Origin: Massiliimicrobium timonense
GTDB taxonomy: Bacteria; Bacillota_I; Bacilli_A; Erysipelotrichales; Coprobacillaceae
NCBI RefSeq assembly: GCF_002160865.1
Contig: NZ_NFLJ01000013.1
Span: 1-61,450, forward strand
DNA: 61,450 bases
Reading direction: 5' to 3'
A model generated the notes under the pieces. The model was given only the letters and a program-made list of their open reading frames with translations. It was not told the DNA's origin and searched no databases. The translations under genes were made by a program, and so were the position numbers. This document shows positions 19,946 through 29,197 of this stretch, piece by piece (position 1 is the first letter of the stretch; every line of letters begins with the position of its first letter).

Positions 19946-20722
19946 GTGGTTAGAAAAAAGAAAAAATTAAGAGTAGAAAGAGTTATTATTGTATGTGTTA
20001 TTGCATTGGTTATAGGGTTTGGTCTATATAAAGGAATAACATGGGCGTTTCAAAGTATAACGTCATTATTAACACCTGATGTTCAAGAAGAAGTCGTAGA
20101 GCCAGAAATTGAAAAACCTAAAAATTATATTGCAACAGTTGTGATTGATCCGGGACATGGAGATTGGGATCCGGGAGCTAATGTGGGTAATGTATTAGAA
20201 AAAGATATTTCCCTTACAACATCAAAAGCAATTGAACAAGCTTTAGATGAAGCAAATATTAAAGCCGTTTTAACAAGAGAAACGGATATTTCATTATCCG
20301 ATAATAAGATTGATGATCTGAAAAAAAGAGCTGCGAAAAGTGCTGAAAATAATGCCAATTATTTTGTTTCTATTCATGTGAATTCTTTTGATGAATCTGA
20401 TGAAGTATCAGGCTTTGAAATTTATAAAAAAAATGATGAAAGTCATAGCTTAGCACAAAATATTGGTAAAAACATTGAAACATTAAATTATTCTAAAAAT
20501 AGGGGAATATTAGATGGAGGAAAGTCTTTACAAGTATTAAGAGATAATATGGTTCCATCAGTCCTTATAGAATTGGGCTATTTAAATAATGATAATGATT
20601 ATAGTTATTTAAGTAATGATGAAAAATTACAGGAAATGGGAAAAGCTATCGCAAAAGGAATTATTGAAGAAGTACAAACTCATCTTTTAGACAATTCAAC
20701 ACAGAATAATATAAATAAGTAG
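19946..20722 (+). CDS. Membrane-anchored N-acetylmuramoyl-L-alanine amidase (Amidase_3)
   Basis: A 258-residue cell-wall hydrolase that cleaves the bond between muramic acid and the stem peptide. A basic N-terminus and one hydrophobic helix (about residues 10-32) anchor it outside the cell. The zinc amidase domain follows: VIDPGHGDWDPG (first His), EKDISL (Glu), FVSIHVNSF (second His) and the catalytic glutamate in VLIELGYLNN. GTG 19946 is chosen because AAAGGAAG at 19931-19938 is well placed, whereas an upstream in-frame extension runs back through the terminator of the previous gene. It is followed by another surface carbohydrate enzyme. Confidence 0.9.
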   Translation: MVRKKKKLRVERVIIVCVIALVIGFGLYKGITWAFQSITSLLTPDVQEEVVEPEIEKPKNYIATVVIDPGHGDWDPGANVGNVLEKDISLTTSKAIEQALDEANIKAVLTRETDISLSDNKIDDLKKRAAKSAENNANYFVSIHVNSFDESDEVSGFEIYKKNDESHSLAQNIGKNIETLNYSKNRGILDGGKSLQVLRDNMVPSVLIELGYLNNDNDYSYLSNDEKLQEMGKAIAKGIIEEVQTHLLDNSTQNNINK

Positions 20723-20783
20723 AAATATCCACAAAAATTTCAAAACTATTTGATATGATGGTCAGTAAGGAAAGGTGTTAAAT

Positions 20784-22217
20784 ATGAGTTTAAAATTAAA
20801 GAAAAATGTAAAAAGAAATTTCATATTATTAGCTGGTGTTTTATGTATTGTGGTTATGATGTTTTTTGTGTTTCGATTATTCAATAAGCCAAACATTCAG
20901 TTTAAAAAGAATCAAATAGATATAGAAATTAATGAGAAATTAGCTGATCCATTGACTTATATTGAAAAGGTGAATGGAAAGTATAAAGAGAGTGATATTA
21001 AAATTGATTCAAGTCAAGTAAATACAAAAAAATTAGGTGAGTATAAGATAAAATATACACTGAATGATAAAGAATATGATTTATTAGTTCATGTTGTAGA
21101 TACAAAGGCACCAACATATAAAACAAAGAATTTAGATATTGATGTTGGAATGAAAGTTGATATAAAAGATGTTGTATCTGATATTAAAGATTCTACAAAA
21201 ACAAAAGCATATTTTAAAAAGGATTATGATTTTACCAAAGAAGGTCAACAAAAAATGACTGTTGTTGTAGAAGATGAAGCAGGTAATAAAACAGAAAAAG
21301 AAATAGAAGTGAATATTGTTAAGGATAAAGAAAAGCCTCAATTAAAAGGATTACATGATTTGACTGTAAAAGTGAATGGAGAAGTAGATTATCTTTCTGG
21401 TTTATCAGCAACAGATAATCGAGATCCAAAGCCTGAAGTGACAGTTGATTCAAGTGAAGTGAATTTGAAAAAAGAAGGGACTTATAAAGTTAAATATACA
21501 GTTAAAGATCGTAGTGGAAATACAGCAACTTTTTCAAGAAATGTTAAAGTTTTAAAAAAGGTTGTTTCCAAAGCTGTACCAGCTTCTCAAGAAAAGATTG
21601 TTTATCTAACATTTGATGATGGACCATCACAAAATACAAAGAAAATTCTTGATATATTGGAAAAATATAATGCAAAAGCAACATTCTTTGTCACTGGTAA
21701 TGGAAAGAAATATAACAAATATATTAAAGAAGCTTATGAAAAAGGACATACAATAGGATTACATACTTATTCACATAAATATGATCAAGTTTATGCTTCT
21801 GTTGATGCTTATTTTGAAGACTTAAATAAAATTGGACAAATGGTTAAAGAACAAATAGGATTTGTTCCTAAATATATTCGTTTTCCGGGAGGAAGTTCAA
21901 ATACAAAATCTGCAAGTTATTGTAAAGGATTAATGACAACATTAGTGACAGAAGTCCAAAATAGAGGTTATCAGTATTATGATTGGAATGCTGATTCAAC
22001 AGATGCTGCAAGAAACAATCAGGCTGTTTCAGTCCTAGTGAAAAATGGAACATCAAGTAAAGCAAAAAATATTAATCTTTTAATGCATGATACAGCTGCA
22101 AAATCAACAACAGTGGAAGCTTTACCAAAGATTATTGAACATTATCAAAAATTAGGATATACTTTTAAAGGTATTGATGATACATCATTTACACCTCATC
22201 ATGGGGTTAATAATTAG
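20784..22217 (+). CDS. Membrane-anchored polysaccharide deacetylase with Ig-like repeats
   Basis: A 477-residue extracytoplasmic enzyme, probably acting on peptidoglycan GlcNAc or a related glycan. After an N-terminal anchor (about residues 11-31) come two or three DUF5011-type Ig-like domains (VVDTKAP, VKDKEKPQLKGL, YTVKDRSGNTATF) to about residue 265. The C-terminal NodB domain has the metal and catalytic motifs YLTFDDGPSQ, HTYSHKYDQ, RFPGGSSN and LLMHDTA. ATG 20784 is preferred over GTG 20775 because the AAGG/AAAGG site is better spaced. Substrate and linkage are inferred from the family. Confidence 0.9.
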   Translation: MSLKLKKNVKRNFILLAGVLCIVVMMFFVFRLFNKPNIQFKKNQIDIEINEKLADPLTYIEKVNGKYKESDIKIDSSQVNTKKLGEYKIKYTLNDKEYDLLVHVVDTKAPTYKTKNLDIDVGMKVDIKDVVSDIKDSTKTKAYFKKDYDFTKEGQQKMTVVVEDEAGNKTEKEIEVNIVKDKEKPQLKGLHDLTVKVNGEVDYLSGLSATDNRDPKPEVTVDSSEVNLKKEGTYKVKYTVKDRSGNTATFSRNVKVLKKVVSKAVPASQEKIVYLTFDDGPSQNTKKILDILEKYNAKATFFVTGNGKKYNKYIKEAYEKGHTIGLHTYSHKYDQVYASVDAYFEDLNKIGQMVKEQIGFVPKYIRFPGGSSNTKSASYCKGLMTTLVTEVQNRGYQYYDWNADSTDAARNNQAVSVLVKNGTSSKAKNINLLMHDTAAKSTTVEALPKIIEHYQKLGYTFKGIDDTSFTPHHGVNN

Positions 22218-22238
22218 AGTCAAAAACTGACTCTTTTT
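22216..22238 (+). terminator. Rho-independent terminator after deacetylase gene
   Basis: AGAGTCA/TGACTCT stem with a five-base loop and five T residues, overlapping the stop codon. Confidence 0.82.
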
Positions 22239-22291
22239 ATTTTCTATTATCAAAAAATATGTTATTCTGTCTAAAGAAAAGAGGCGAGTTT

Positions 22292-22687
22292 ATGAAAAAG
22301 TTTATTAATGAATTTAAACAATTTGCAATGCGTGGAAATATGCTCGATATGGCTATTGGGGTTATCATTGGTGGTGCTTTTACGGGAATAGTGACATCAT
22401 TAACTGATAATTTTATAAACCCTATTTTAAATTTCTTTACTGGTGGAAGAATCTATTCTTTACAAGATATAGCTGGTTTTGCTTCATCATTCATTTCATC
22501 AGTTGTTAATTTCTTGATTATGGCATTTATTTTGTTTTGTTTATTAAAGATGTTTAATAGATTAATGTCAATTGGTAAGAAAGAAGAACCAGTTGCTCCA
22601 AAAACAAAAATATGTCCTTATTGCCAATCAGAAATCCATATACAAGCTTCACGTTGTCCACATTGTACATCACAGTTAGAAAAATAA
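22292..22687 (+). CDS. mscL: Large-conductance mechanosensitive channel with C-terminal zinc ribbon
   Basis: A 131-residue MscL homologue that opens under membrane tension to relieve hypo-osmotic shock. It begins with the N-terminal amphipathic helix (FINEFKQFAMRGNMLDMAIG) and the gate helix VIIGGAFTGIV, followed by a periplasmic loop and a second helix. Instead of the usual C-terminal helix bundle it ends in a C4 zinc-ribbon-like stretch, CPYCQSEIHIQASRCPHC. ATG 22292 follows GAGGCGAG; the in-frame upstream extension has no ribosome site. Confidence 0.9.
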   Translation: MKKFINEFKQFAMRGNMLDMAIGVIIGGAFTGIVTSLTDNFINPILNFFTGGRIYSLQDIAGFASSFISSVVNFLIMAFILFCLLKMFNRLMSIGKKEEPVAPKTKICPYCQSEIHIQASRCPHCTSQLEK

Positions 22688-22692
22688 AAACC

Positions 22693-22731
22693 GCAAGAAC
22701 AGCTTATGTCGCTTATTCTTGCAGCTTTTTT
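22693..22731. terminator. Terminator between mscL and a convergent gene
   Basis: GCAAGAA (22693-22699) pairs with TTCTTGC (22716-22722), with further inner pairing AGC/GCT, then a T tract; it overlaps the end of the leftward zinc-finger gene. Confidence 0.75.
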
Positions 22732-22966
22732 ATTCTCCACCAAAGATTTCAAGAATATCTAATAAGGTAGAGCTTTTTTTCTTTTTATGTGATTTGTCAT
22801 GATCTTTAGATGCATGTTGTTTTTGTTCTCCTGAAGCTCTTGCAATGATTTTATCTAGTTCACCACGATCTAACCAGATACCTCTACATTCAGGGCAATA
22901 ATCAATCTCAACACCATGCTTTTCACTCATTAATAATGTGACATCTTTACATACGGGACATTTCAT
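22730..22966 (-). CDS. Small zf-TFIIB-type zinc-finger protein
   Basis: A 78-residue protein with an N-terminal C4 zinc ribbon, MKCPVCKDVTL and IDYCPECRGIWLDRGEL, matching the zf-TFIIB family of small bacterial proteins of unknown role. A flexible Lys/His-rich linker (KQHASKDHDKSHKKKKSS) leads to a short C-terminal helix. GGAGG precedes the ATG on the minus strand. It stands alone. Confidence 0.85.
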   Translation of the reverse strand: MKCPVCKDVTLLMSEKHGVEIDYCPECRGIWLDRGELDKIIARASGEQKQHASKDHDKSHKKKKSSTLLDILEIFGGE

Positions 22967-23042
22967 AATTTATACCTCCAAATGAATGATATAAAGATAT
23001 TATACATGATTTTGTTTAAGGATATGTTAAGATTGTGTAAAA

Positions 23043-24413
23043 TTATTTCACAAACATACGAATCAATTTATCTTTAAAAGAATTATAAGGATAATAACGC
23101 ATTGGTAAATCAATCCATGTTGCTTTTTTTACAATACTTCTTGTATGTGAGAAAGTTTCAAAACTCTTTTTACCATGATAAGCACCCATACCACTATGCC
23201 CTACACCACCAAAACCAAGTTCACTTGTTGCAAGATGGATAATTGTATCATTGATACAACCACCACCAAAGCTACAATGTTTTAATAGTTTCTTTTGAAT
23301 GGCTTTATCATGCGAAAAGATATAGAAAGCTAAAGGTTTTTCTCTTTGGTTGATAAAAGCTATAGCTTCATCTATATGTGAATAAGTCAGAATAGGAAGA
23401 ATAGGACCAAAAATTTCTTCTTGCATTAATGGATTATTTTGATCAACATGATCTACAACCGTTGGTTCTATTTGTAAAGTTTCTGGATTTCCTGTTCCAC
23501 CAATCACGATATCTTGATTTTCTAATAAATGAGAGAGTCTATCAAAATGTTTTTGATTAATAATCTTGACAAGCTGACTATTATTTAATGGCTGATCTCC
23601 AAAAAACTCTTGAATAATATCTTTCATATGTTGAATGAACATATCCTTATATTCTTTTTTAATCAATAAATAATCAGGAGCAACACATGTTTGACCAGCA
23701 TTTAAGAACTTACCAAAAGCAATACGTTTAGCAGCCAGTTTTAAGCTTTTATCATCATCAACGATACAAGGACTCTTACCACCTAATTCTAATGTAACAG
23801 GCGTTAAATAGCGACTGGCTTTTTCCATAACAAGTTGACCTACAGTCACACTACCAGTAAAGAATATATAATCAAAACGTTGTTCTAAAAGCTCAGTATT
23901 TTCAGCTCTACCTCCTTCTACAACTGCCACATATTTTTCATTACAACTTTCATCAATCATTTGTTTAATGACATGTGATACATGAGGAGCATAGGCACTT
24001 GGTTTAATAATGACAGTATTTCCAGCAGCTATAGCTCCTATTGCTGGTTCAACCGATAACATAAAAGGATAATTCCAAGGACTCATAACTAATGTGACAC
24101 CATAAGGTTCATAAGATTCAAAGCTTGTTCCATAAAATTGAGCTAAAGGTGTCCAGACATATTTGTTTTTACTCCATTTTTTAATATGTTTTAACTGATA
24201 ATTTAATTCACTTAAAACCAAACCAATTTCACACATATAAGATTCTACTGCATCTTTATTTAAATCTTTTTTTAAAGCATCAATAATACGATTTTGATGT
24301 TCTAAAATCCAAGTTTTTATAGATTTAAGTGTTTGTATTCTATGGTTTACATCTTTTGTATATTGTGTTTGATAAAACTCACGTTGTGTTTGAACTAATT
24401 CTTTAATATCCAT
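23043..24413 (-). CDS. NAD(P)-dependent aldehyde dehydrogenase, class 3 type
   Basis: A 456-residue enzyme oxidising an aldehyde to the acid. The class 3 features are VTLVMSPWNYPFML with the oxyanion Asn, the base glutamate in VTLELGGKSPCIV, and the nucleophilic Cys in FGKFLNAGQTCVAPDY. The C-terminus has a basic-hydrophobic end (DKLIRMFVK), as in membrane-associated long-chain forms. Start ATG 24413 follows GGAGGGTC on the minus strand. The longer frame upstream overlaps the alcohol dehydrogenase gene; real overlap is 11 bases. With that gene it would carry an alcohol or aldehyde toward a carboxylate, or run in the opposite direction. Confidence 0.9.
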   Translation of the reverse strand: MDIKELVQTQREFYQTQYTKDVNHRIQTLKSIKTWILEHQNRIIDALKKDLNKDAVESYMCEIGLVLSELNYQLKHIKKWSKNKYVWTPLAQFYGTSFESYEPYGVTLVMSPWNYPFMLSVEPAIGAIAAGNTVIIKPSAYAPHVSHVIKQMIDESCNEKYVAVVEGGRAENTELLEQRFDYIFFTGSVTVGQLVMEKASRYLTPVTLELGGKSPCIVDDDKSLKLAAKRIAFGKFLNAGQTCVAPDYLLIKKEYKDMFIQHMKDIIQEFFGDQPLNNSQLVKIINQKHFDRLSHLLENQDIVIGGTGNPETLQIEPTVVDHVDQNNPLMQEEIFGPILPILTYSHIDEAIAFINQREKPLAFYIFSHDKAIQKKLLKHCSFGGGCINDTIIHLATSELGFGGVGHSGMGAYHGKKSFETFSHTRSIVKKATWIDLPMRYYPYNSFKDKLIRMFVK

Positions 24414-25572
24414 AATGACCCTCCAATATATTACGAATGTCTTGTTTATTTGCATACTTATTATTAACAATCAATGCCCCATCATTTAATGCTTTTTCTA
24501 TGACTTCGTCTATATGTTCATTTAAATTTTCAATACTTTCTAAAGAAATAGGAAGATTTGTCTTTTCATGTAAAGTCTGTAATAAAGAAGCAATATAATC
24601 AATAGCTTTTTGTCCTAATTGTTCTTTTGGTGTTTGACTATAAAGTTCTTTTTGTCCAAGATATAATAATAAATCCCCATATAAGTCTTTATTGACTTCA
24701 AGATTATAACGCATACAAGGAACTAATAACATACTCATTGCATCACCATGTGCAATATGACAGACAGCACCTAAAGCATGACCAATCGCATGAACAATAC
24801 CAACCATTGAATTTGAAAAAGCACATCCTGCTTCATAAGAAGCTAAAGCTAAATTCAGTCGAATGTTTTCATCTTTAGGGTTTTCAACAACTTTTAAAAT
24901 ATTTTGTGATATGGTTTGGATAGCTAAAATTGCATAGGCATCACTGATAGGATTTTTTTGTGAACATGTGTAAGCTTCAATCGCATGTGTTAAAGCATCA
25001 ATACCAGTAGAAGCTGTTGTTTTTAATGGAAGATTTTGTGTTAAAACAGGATCAAGAAAAGCCACATGACTTTGAATGTGTTGAGAAATAATTTCTAGTT
25101 TGACTTGCTTTTCAGGATGACTGACTACAGCAACACATGTCGCTTCACTACCAGTACCACTTGTTGTTGGAATAGCAAAGAATGGCACATCTTTACCAAG
25201 TTTTAAATCTTCAAAACCTAAAATATCTTCAATGGATTCACATTCCTGTGATAACATCAAATAAACACCTTTAGCAGTATCTAGAACACTTCCACCACCT
25301 AAAGCAATCAATCCATCACAATTTTCTTTTAAATAATAATTTGTAATATTTTCAATGGTATGAATAGAAGAATCAACAGGAATATCTGTATATAGACTAT
25401 AATCTAATGATAAATGTTTGGTAAGAATATCAACATATTTGAGTTGATATAAAACATGGTCTGTTAAAATCAGAGGATGTTTCATATGATATTGTTGACA
25501 TTCGTATTCAAGTTGGCTTAAAGCATTTTGCCCAGCACATACCTTTGTTTTATTGACAAATTCAAAATACAT
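24403..25572 (-). CDS. Iron-containing alcohol dehydrogenase
   Basis: A 389-residue group III dehydrogenase. The NAD-binding glycine block is LIALGGGSVLDTAKG and PTTSGTGSEAT follows. Iron ligands are recognisable in TGIDALTHAIEAY (Asp, His) and in the two His of VHAIGHALGAVCHIAHGD. It belongs to the leftward operon SCP2-like / ADH / ALDH: 11 bases separate it from the upstream gene and it overlaps the ALDH start. The alcohol substrate cannot be read, but the pairing with a class 3 ALDH and a lipid-binding-like protein points to a hydrophobic alcohol. Confidence 0.92.
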   Translation of the reverse strand: MYFEFVNKTKVCAGQNALSQLEYECQQYHMKHPLILTDHVLYQLKYVDILTKHLSLDYSLYTDIPVDSSIHTIENITNYYLKENCDGLIALGGGSVLDTAKGVYLMLSQECESIEDILGFEDLKLGKDVPFFAIPTTSGTGSEATCVAVVSHPEKQVKLEIISQHIQSHVAFLDPVLTQNLPLKTTASTGIDALTHAIEAYTCSQKNPISDAYAILAIQTISQNILKVVENPKDENIRLNLALASYEAGCAFSNSMVGIVHAIGHALGAVCHIAHGDAMSMLLVPCMRYNLEVNKDLYGDLLLYLGQKELYSQTPKEQLGQKAIDYIASLLQTLHEKTNLPISLESIENLNEHIDEVIEKALNDGALIVNNKYANKQDIRNILEGHYGY

Positions 25573-25583
25573 AATGATCCCTC

Positions 25584-26042
25584 CTAAGCAAATAAAGCTT
25601 TTATATAAATCAATAAAGTCGGTTTATATTTCTTTTCCTGATGATTTAAAATACGTTTTGTCATAAAACGAGGGAAAAGATAAGTTTCCACCAAATCCAC
25701 ACATCTGACAAATCTCATGCTTTCAAAAACATCTCCTCTTAAAGAAAAACGATGTTCTAAATAAGCACTCTTGACACTCATCATACCTGTAAAAACAAGC
25801 AAAGCTGTCTGAATGCTTTTAAAGGTAATACAAATATCAGGTTTTACATTTTTGACTTTCTGTAATCCTTTTTGATATGTGTACTTGATTGTGATGGAAG
25901 GTCCATGCATGACTTGTAATGTTAAAACTTTATCTTGTTTCCATCCGTCTAATTCCTCTTTCATACGTGGATCATCATGATAAAGAACTTTCATACCGCG
26001 ATATAAAAACTGCATCACAACCCAAATAATCAGCTTTTTCAT
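25584..26042 (-). CDS. SCP2-like sterol/lipid-binding domain protein (tentative)
   Basis: A 152-residue protein that heads the ADH/ALDH operon. A hydrophobic N-terminal segment (LIIWVVMQFLYRGMKV) is followed by a region like SCP2 folds: LTLQVMHGPSITIKYTYQKG, then KPDICITFKSIQTALLVFTG and RFSLRGDVFESMRFVR. SCP2 domains bind fatty acyl or isoprenoid lipids. The match is by pattern only. ATG 26042 fits AAGGAG at nine bases; a GTG six bases upstream is too close to it. Context suggests it could present a lipid alcohol or aldehyde to the two dehydrogenases. Confidence 0.5.
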   Translation of the reverse strand: MKKLIIWVVMQFLYRGMKVLYHDDPRMKEELDGWKQDKVLTLQVMHGPSITIKYTYQKGLQKVKNVKPDICITFKSIQTALLVFTGMMSVKSAYLEHRFSLRGDVFESMRFVRCVDLVETYLFPRFMTKRILNHQEKKYKPTLLIYIKALFA

Positions 26043-26123
26043 ATGCACTCACTCCTTATCAATATTATAACATTTAAAAAAGTGATAGTAAAAAGATAAA
26101 ACTTGACCATTATTTTTTATACA

Positions 26124-26393
26124 TTATCCTTTTCCCCTCATTATGTTTATTGTTTCAATAATGATAAGAACAATATAAATAATCAAAGTTATGATATATA
26201 TAATAGAATAAGAAGAAATAAAAGAGATGACACTATCTCTTTGCGTGTTGATAATCAGTAGATAAATCAATAACAAAGCAGTGAAAAGAGAATTAGCTTT
26301 TTTTAAATGCTCTTGGTCACGATATTTTATATTCAAAATCTTGACTATGATACAAGAAACAACAATGAACTCTAAAATAATACCTAAAATCAT
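26124..26393 (-). CDS. Small membrane protein, unknown function
   Basis: An 89-residue protein with three hydrophobic helices and a short charged turn (KYRDQEHLKKANSL). AAAGGTG precedes its start on the minus strand. No family recognised; neighbours give no hint. Confidence 0.55.
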   Translation of the reverse strand: MILGIILEFIVVSCIIVKILNIKYRDQEHLKKANSLFTALLLIYLLIINTQRDSVISFISSYSIIYIITLIIYIVLIIIETINIMRGKG

Positions 26394-26481
26394 TATTTTT
26401 CACCTTTCTTTCATGTATTCCATATCTGTTTTTGATGAGATCATTCAAACAATAACAAGATTATCATTATGATGTCTTGTT

Positions 26482-26823
26482 TTATAAGCTCTTTAATTCA
26501 TCTAAAGTTAATCCTCTTACTAAAATAAAATTGCTATCTTCAGCAAGGATATAAGGCTGTAATTTCTTTAAAGCCATAAAATAATCCATATCACCTATCA
26601 TAGAATCATTTGTCGCATCGATAAGAGCGATTCTCCATTGTGATATACGCTGACCTTCAACTTCAAAATGTATTTGAGGCTGTTTTAAGAACATTGTTTT
26701 CACACCTTCAGTTAAACTCATCGCACCAAATACATTCCCATCAGACTGCTTATAAAAATGGGGTGTGGCTTTATAAGCATCTTCCCAAACGTCAATTTTT
26801 TTCTTTTTGTTAAATAAACCCAT
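26482..26823 (-). CDS. Hypothetical cytosolic protein
   Basis: A 113-residue soluble protein beginning MGLFNKKKKIDVWEDAYKA, with a plausible mixed alpha/beta core (IHFEVEGQRISQWRIALIDA; FILVRGLTLDEL). The ribosome site AAAGGACTG lies upstream on the minus strand. I do not recognise the family. It is divergent from the metG leader. Confidence 0.6.
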   Translation of the reverse strand: MGLFNKKKKIDVWEDAYKATPHFYKQSDGNVFGAMSLTEGVKTMFLKQPQIHFEVEGQRISQWRIALIDATNDSMIGDMDYFMALKKLQPYILAEDSNFILVRGLTLDELKSL

Positions 26824-26955
26824 AAAATCAGTCCTTTCTATTCTTATTTATTTTATTATATCATTATAATTGTTATGAAATCATTTATTTCGTTTATTTA
26901 AATAGAAAAGATAGATCTTTATTTTGTGGTTTATAAAAATAGTTATGAAACTTTA

Positions 26956-27208
26956 TTGACTTTAAAAAAAATATTTGATAATGTTTAAGAGTATAAAAAA
27001 GGCAAAGAACAGCAGAGATTAAAAGGGCGTTGTAGAGAACTGATGGTTGGTGCAAATCAGGACATAACTTTTATGAAGATGGGCTGGGAGCTGTTATCTT
27101 GAATAGTGAGAGATAAACGTTAACTGCGTTAAAGTTTTGAGGGTATATCGACAGATATAAAAAAAGGTGGTACCGCGTATAATACGTCCTTTTATAAGGA
27201 CGTTTTTT
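26956..27208 (+). ncRNA. T-box riboswitch leader of metG
   Basis: A tRNA-sensing leader. Stem I is closed by AACAGC (27008-27013) with GCTGTT (27090-27095) and has the distal GGTTGGTGCAAATCAG element; ATG at 27079-27081, just after GAAG, is the likely methionine specifier. The T-box AGGTGGTACCGCG is at 27165-27177, with TGG to pair the tRNA CCA end. The terminator is ACGTCCTT/AAGGACGT (27184-27203) plus T run. A promoter candidate, TTGACT at 26956, lies upstream, its -10 box less clear. Uncharged tRNA-Met would favour read-through into the synthetase gene. Confidence 0.93.
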
Positions 27209-27225
27209 ATTTTGAAGGAGGAGAT

Positions 27226-29151
27226 ATGATGAAAGATCCAAAAGATTATTATTTAACTACGGCGATTACTTATACTTCAGGAAAACCTCATATTGGAAAT
27301 ACATATGAAATTATTTTAGCTGATGCTATCGCAAGAAGTAAAAGACAGGAAGGATACAATGTTTATTTTCAGACTGGAACTGATGAACATGGGCAAAAGA
27401 TTGAGTTAAAAGCTCAAGAAGCTGGTATCCCACCTAAACAATTTGTTGATGAAAAAGCAGCTGTTGTCAAAGAAATTTGGGATATGATGGATACAACATA
27501 TGATCGTTTCATGAGAACAACAGATGAATACCATGTGAAACAAGTGCAAAAAATCTTTAAAAAATTATATGATCAGGGAGATATTTATCTAGGACATTAC
27601 GAAGGTAAATATTGTACAGCATGTGAATCATTCTTTACTGAATCTCAATTGGTTGATGGAAAATGTCCTGATTGTGGTGGAGAAGTTCATGATGCAAAAG
27701 AAGAAGCTTATTTCTTTAAATTATCTAAATATGCTGATCGTTTAATTCAACATATTGAAGAACACCCTGAATTTATTCAACCTATTTCAAGAAAAAATGA
27801 AATGATGAATAACTTCTTAAAACCAGGTTTACAGGATTTATGTGTTTCACGTACTTCGTTCAAATGGTCTATCCCTGTAGACTTTGATCCTAAACATGTT
27901 GTGTATGTATGGATTGATGCTTTAACAAACTATATTACAGGACTTGGCTATGATGTTGATGGAAATCATGGTGAATTATATAAGAAATATTGGCCAGCAG
28001 ATTTACACTTAATTGGTAAAGATATCGTGAGATTCCATACGATTTATTGGCCTATTATGTTGATGGCTTTAGATATTCCTTTACCAAAACAAGTTTTTGG
28101 ACATCCTTGGTTATTACAAGGTGAAAGTAAAATGTCTAAATCTAAAGGAAATGTAATCTATGCAGATGATTTGGTTAAAATTTTTGGTGTCGATGCTGTC
28201 AGATACTATGTTTTACATGAAATTCCTTATGACAACGATGGAAGTATCACATGGGATTTATTAGTTGAACGTATTAATTCTGATTTAGCTAATATTTTAG
28301 GTAACTTAGTCAATAGAACCATTGCCATGACAAATAAATATTTTGATGGTATTGTAACAAATCCAGGTGTGAGTGAACCTGTTGATGATGAATTAAAAGA
28401 AATTGCTTTAGCTATGCCAAAGAAAGTTCAGGCTTACATGGATGAATTTAAAGCATCTAAAGCCTTAGATGAAATCTTTGTCTTATTAAGAAGAACAAAT
28501 AAATATATTGATGATACAATGCCTTGGGCACTAGCAAAAGATGAAAGCAAGAAAGATCGTCTAGCAACAGTTCTTTATAACTTAATTGAAGCCATCCGTT
28601 TTGCTGCTATTGCATTAGAACCTTATATGCCTTCAACATCTACAAAGATTTTAGATCAAATCAATACAGATCAAAGAAACTTCTTAGACTTAAATGCTTT
28701 TGGTTTATATCAAGAAGGAACAAAAGTCACTGAAAAACCTCAACAGTTATTTGCAAGATTAGATCCTAAAGAAGTAGAAAAGAAAGTAGCAGCTTTATAT
28801 CCTCAAAAAGAAGAAAAACAAGAGGATGACAATCAAATTACAATTGATGATTTTGCAAAAATTGAATTGGTTGTAGGAACAGTTGAAAAATGTGAAAAAC
28901 ATCCTGATGCTGATAAGTTATTAGTTTCTCAAATCAATATCGGTAAAGAAACAAGACAAATTGTCAGTGGTATTGCAGATTTCTATACACCAGAAGATAT
29001 GATTGGTAAGAAAGTTATTGTTGTATCTAACTTGAAACCTGCAAAATTAAGAGGTGTTGAATCTCAAGGTATGATTCTTGCAGGATCTAAGAAAAAAATG
29101 TTAGAACTTGTGTCTGTAGAAAACTTACCAAATGGTACAAAAATAAGATAA
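27226..29151 (+). CDS. metG: Methionyl-tRNA synthetase with C-terminal tRNA-binding domain
   Basis: Charges tRNA-Met. The 641-residue protein has the class I motifs YTSGKPHIGNTYE (HIGH box) and KMSKSKGNV (KMSKS), and a C4 zinc knuckle CTACESFF...CPDCGG near residues 128-150. The anticodon-binding helical domain follows and the last 105 residues form the Trbp111/EMAP-II-like OB domain (ELVVGTVEKCEKHPDADKLL). Two adjacent ATG codons (27226 and 27229) follow AAGGAGGAG; either could start. Expression is governed by the T-box. Confidence 0.97.
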   Translation: MMKDPKDYYLTTAITYTSGKPHIGNTYEIILADAIARSKRQEGYNVYFQTGTDEHGQKIELKAQEAGIPPKQFVDEKAAVVKEIWDMMDTTYDRFMRTTDEYHVKQVQKIFKKLYDQGDIYLGHYEGKYCTACESFFTESQLVDGKCPDCGGEVHDAKEEAYFFKLSKYADRLIQHIEEHPEFIQPISRKNEMMNNFLKPGLQDLCVSRTSFKWSIPVDFDPKHVVYVWIDALTNYITGLGYDVDGNHGELYKKYWPADLHLIGKDIVRFHTIYWPIMLMALDIPLPKQVFGHPWLLQGESKMSKSKGNVIYADDLVKIFGVDAVRYYVLHEIPYDNDGSITWDLLVERINSDLANILGNLVNRTIAMTNKYFDGIVTNPGVSEPVDDELKEIALAMPKKVQAYMDEFKASKALDEIFVLLRRTNKYIDDTMPWALAKDESKKDRLATVLYNLIEAIRFAAIALEPYMPSTSTKILDQINTDQRNFLDLNAFGLYQEGTKVTEKPQQLFARLDPKEVEKKVAALYPQKEEKQEDDNQITIDDFAKIELVVGTVEKCEKHPDADKLLVSQINIGKETRQIVSGIADFYTPEDMIGKKVIVVSNLKPAKLRGVESQGMILAGSKKKMLELVSVENLPNGTKIR

Positions 29152-29159
29152 AAACACAA

Positions 29160-29197
29160 GACCATAGAAATGGAATCATTTCTATGGTCTATTTTTT
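29160..29197 (+). terminator. Rho-independent terminator after metG
   Basis: Perfect 12-bp stem GACCATAGAAAT/ATTTCTATGGTC with a six-base loop and T run; it overlaps the end of the convergent gene. Confidence 0.92.
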
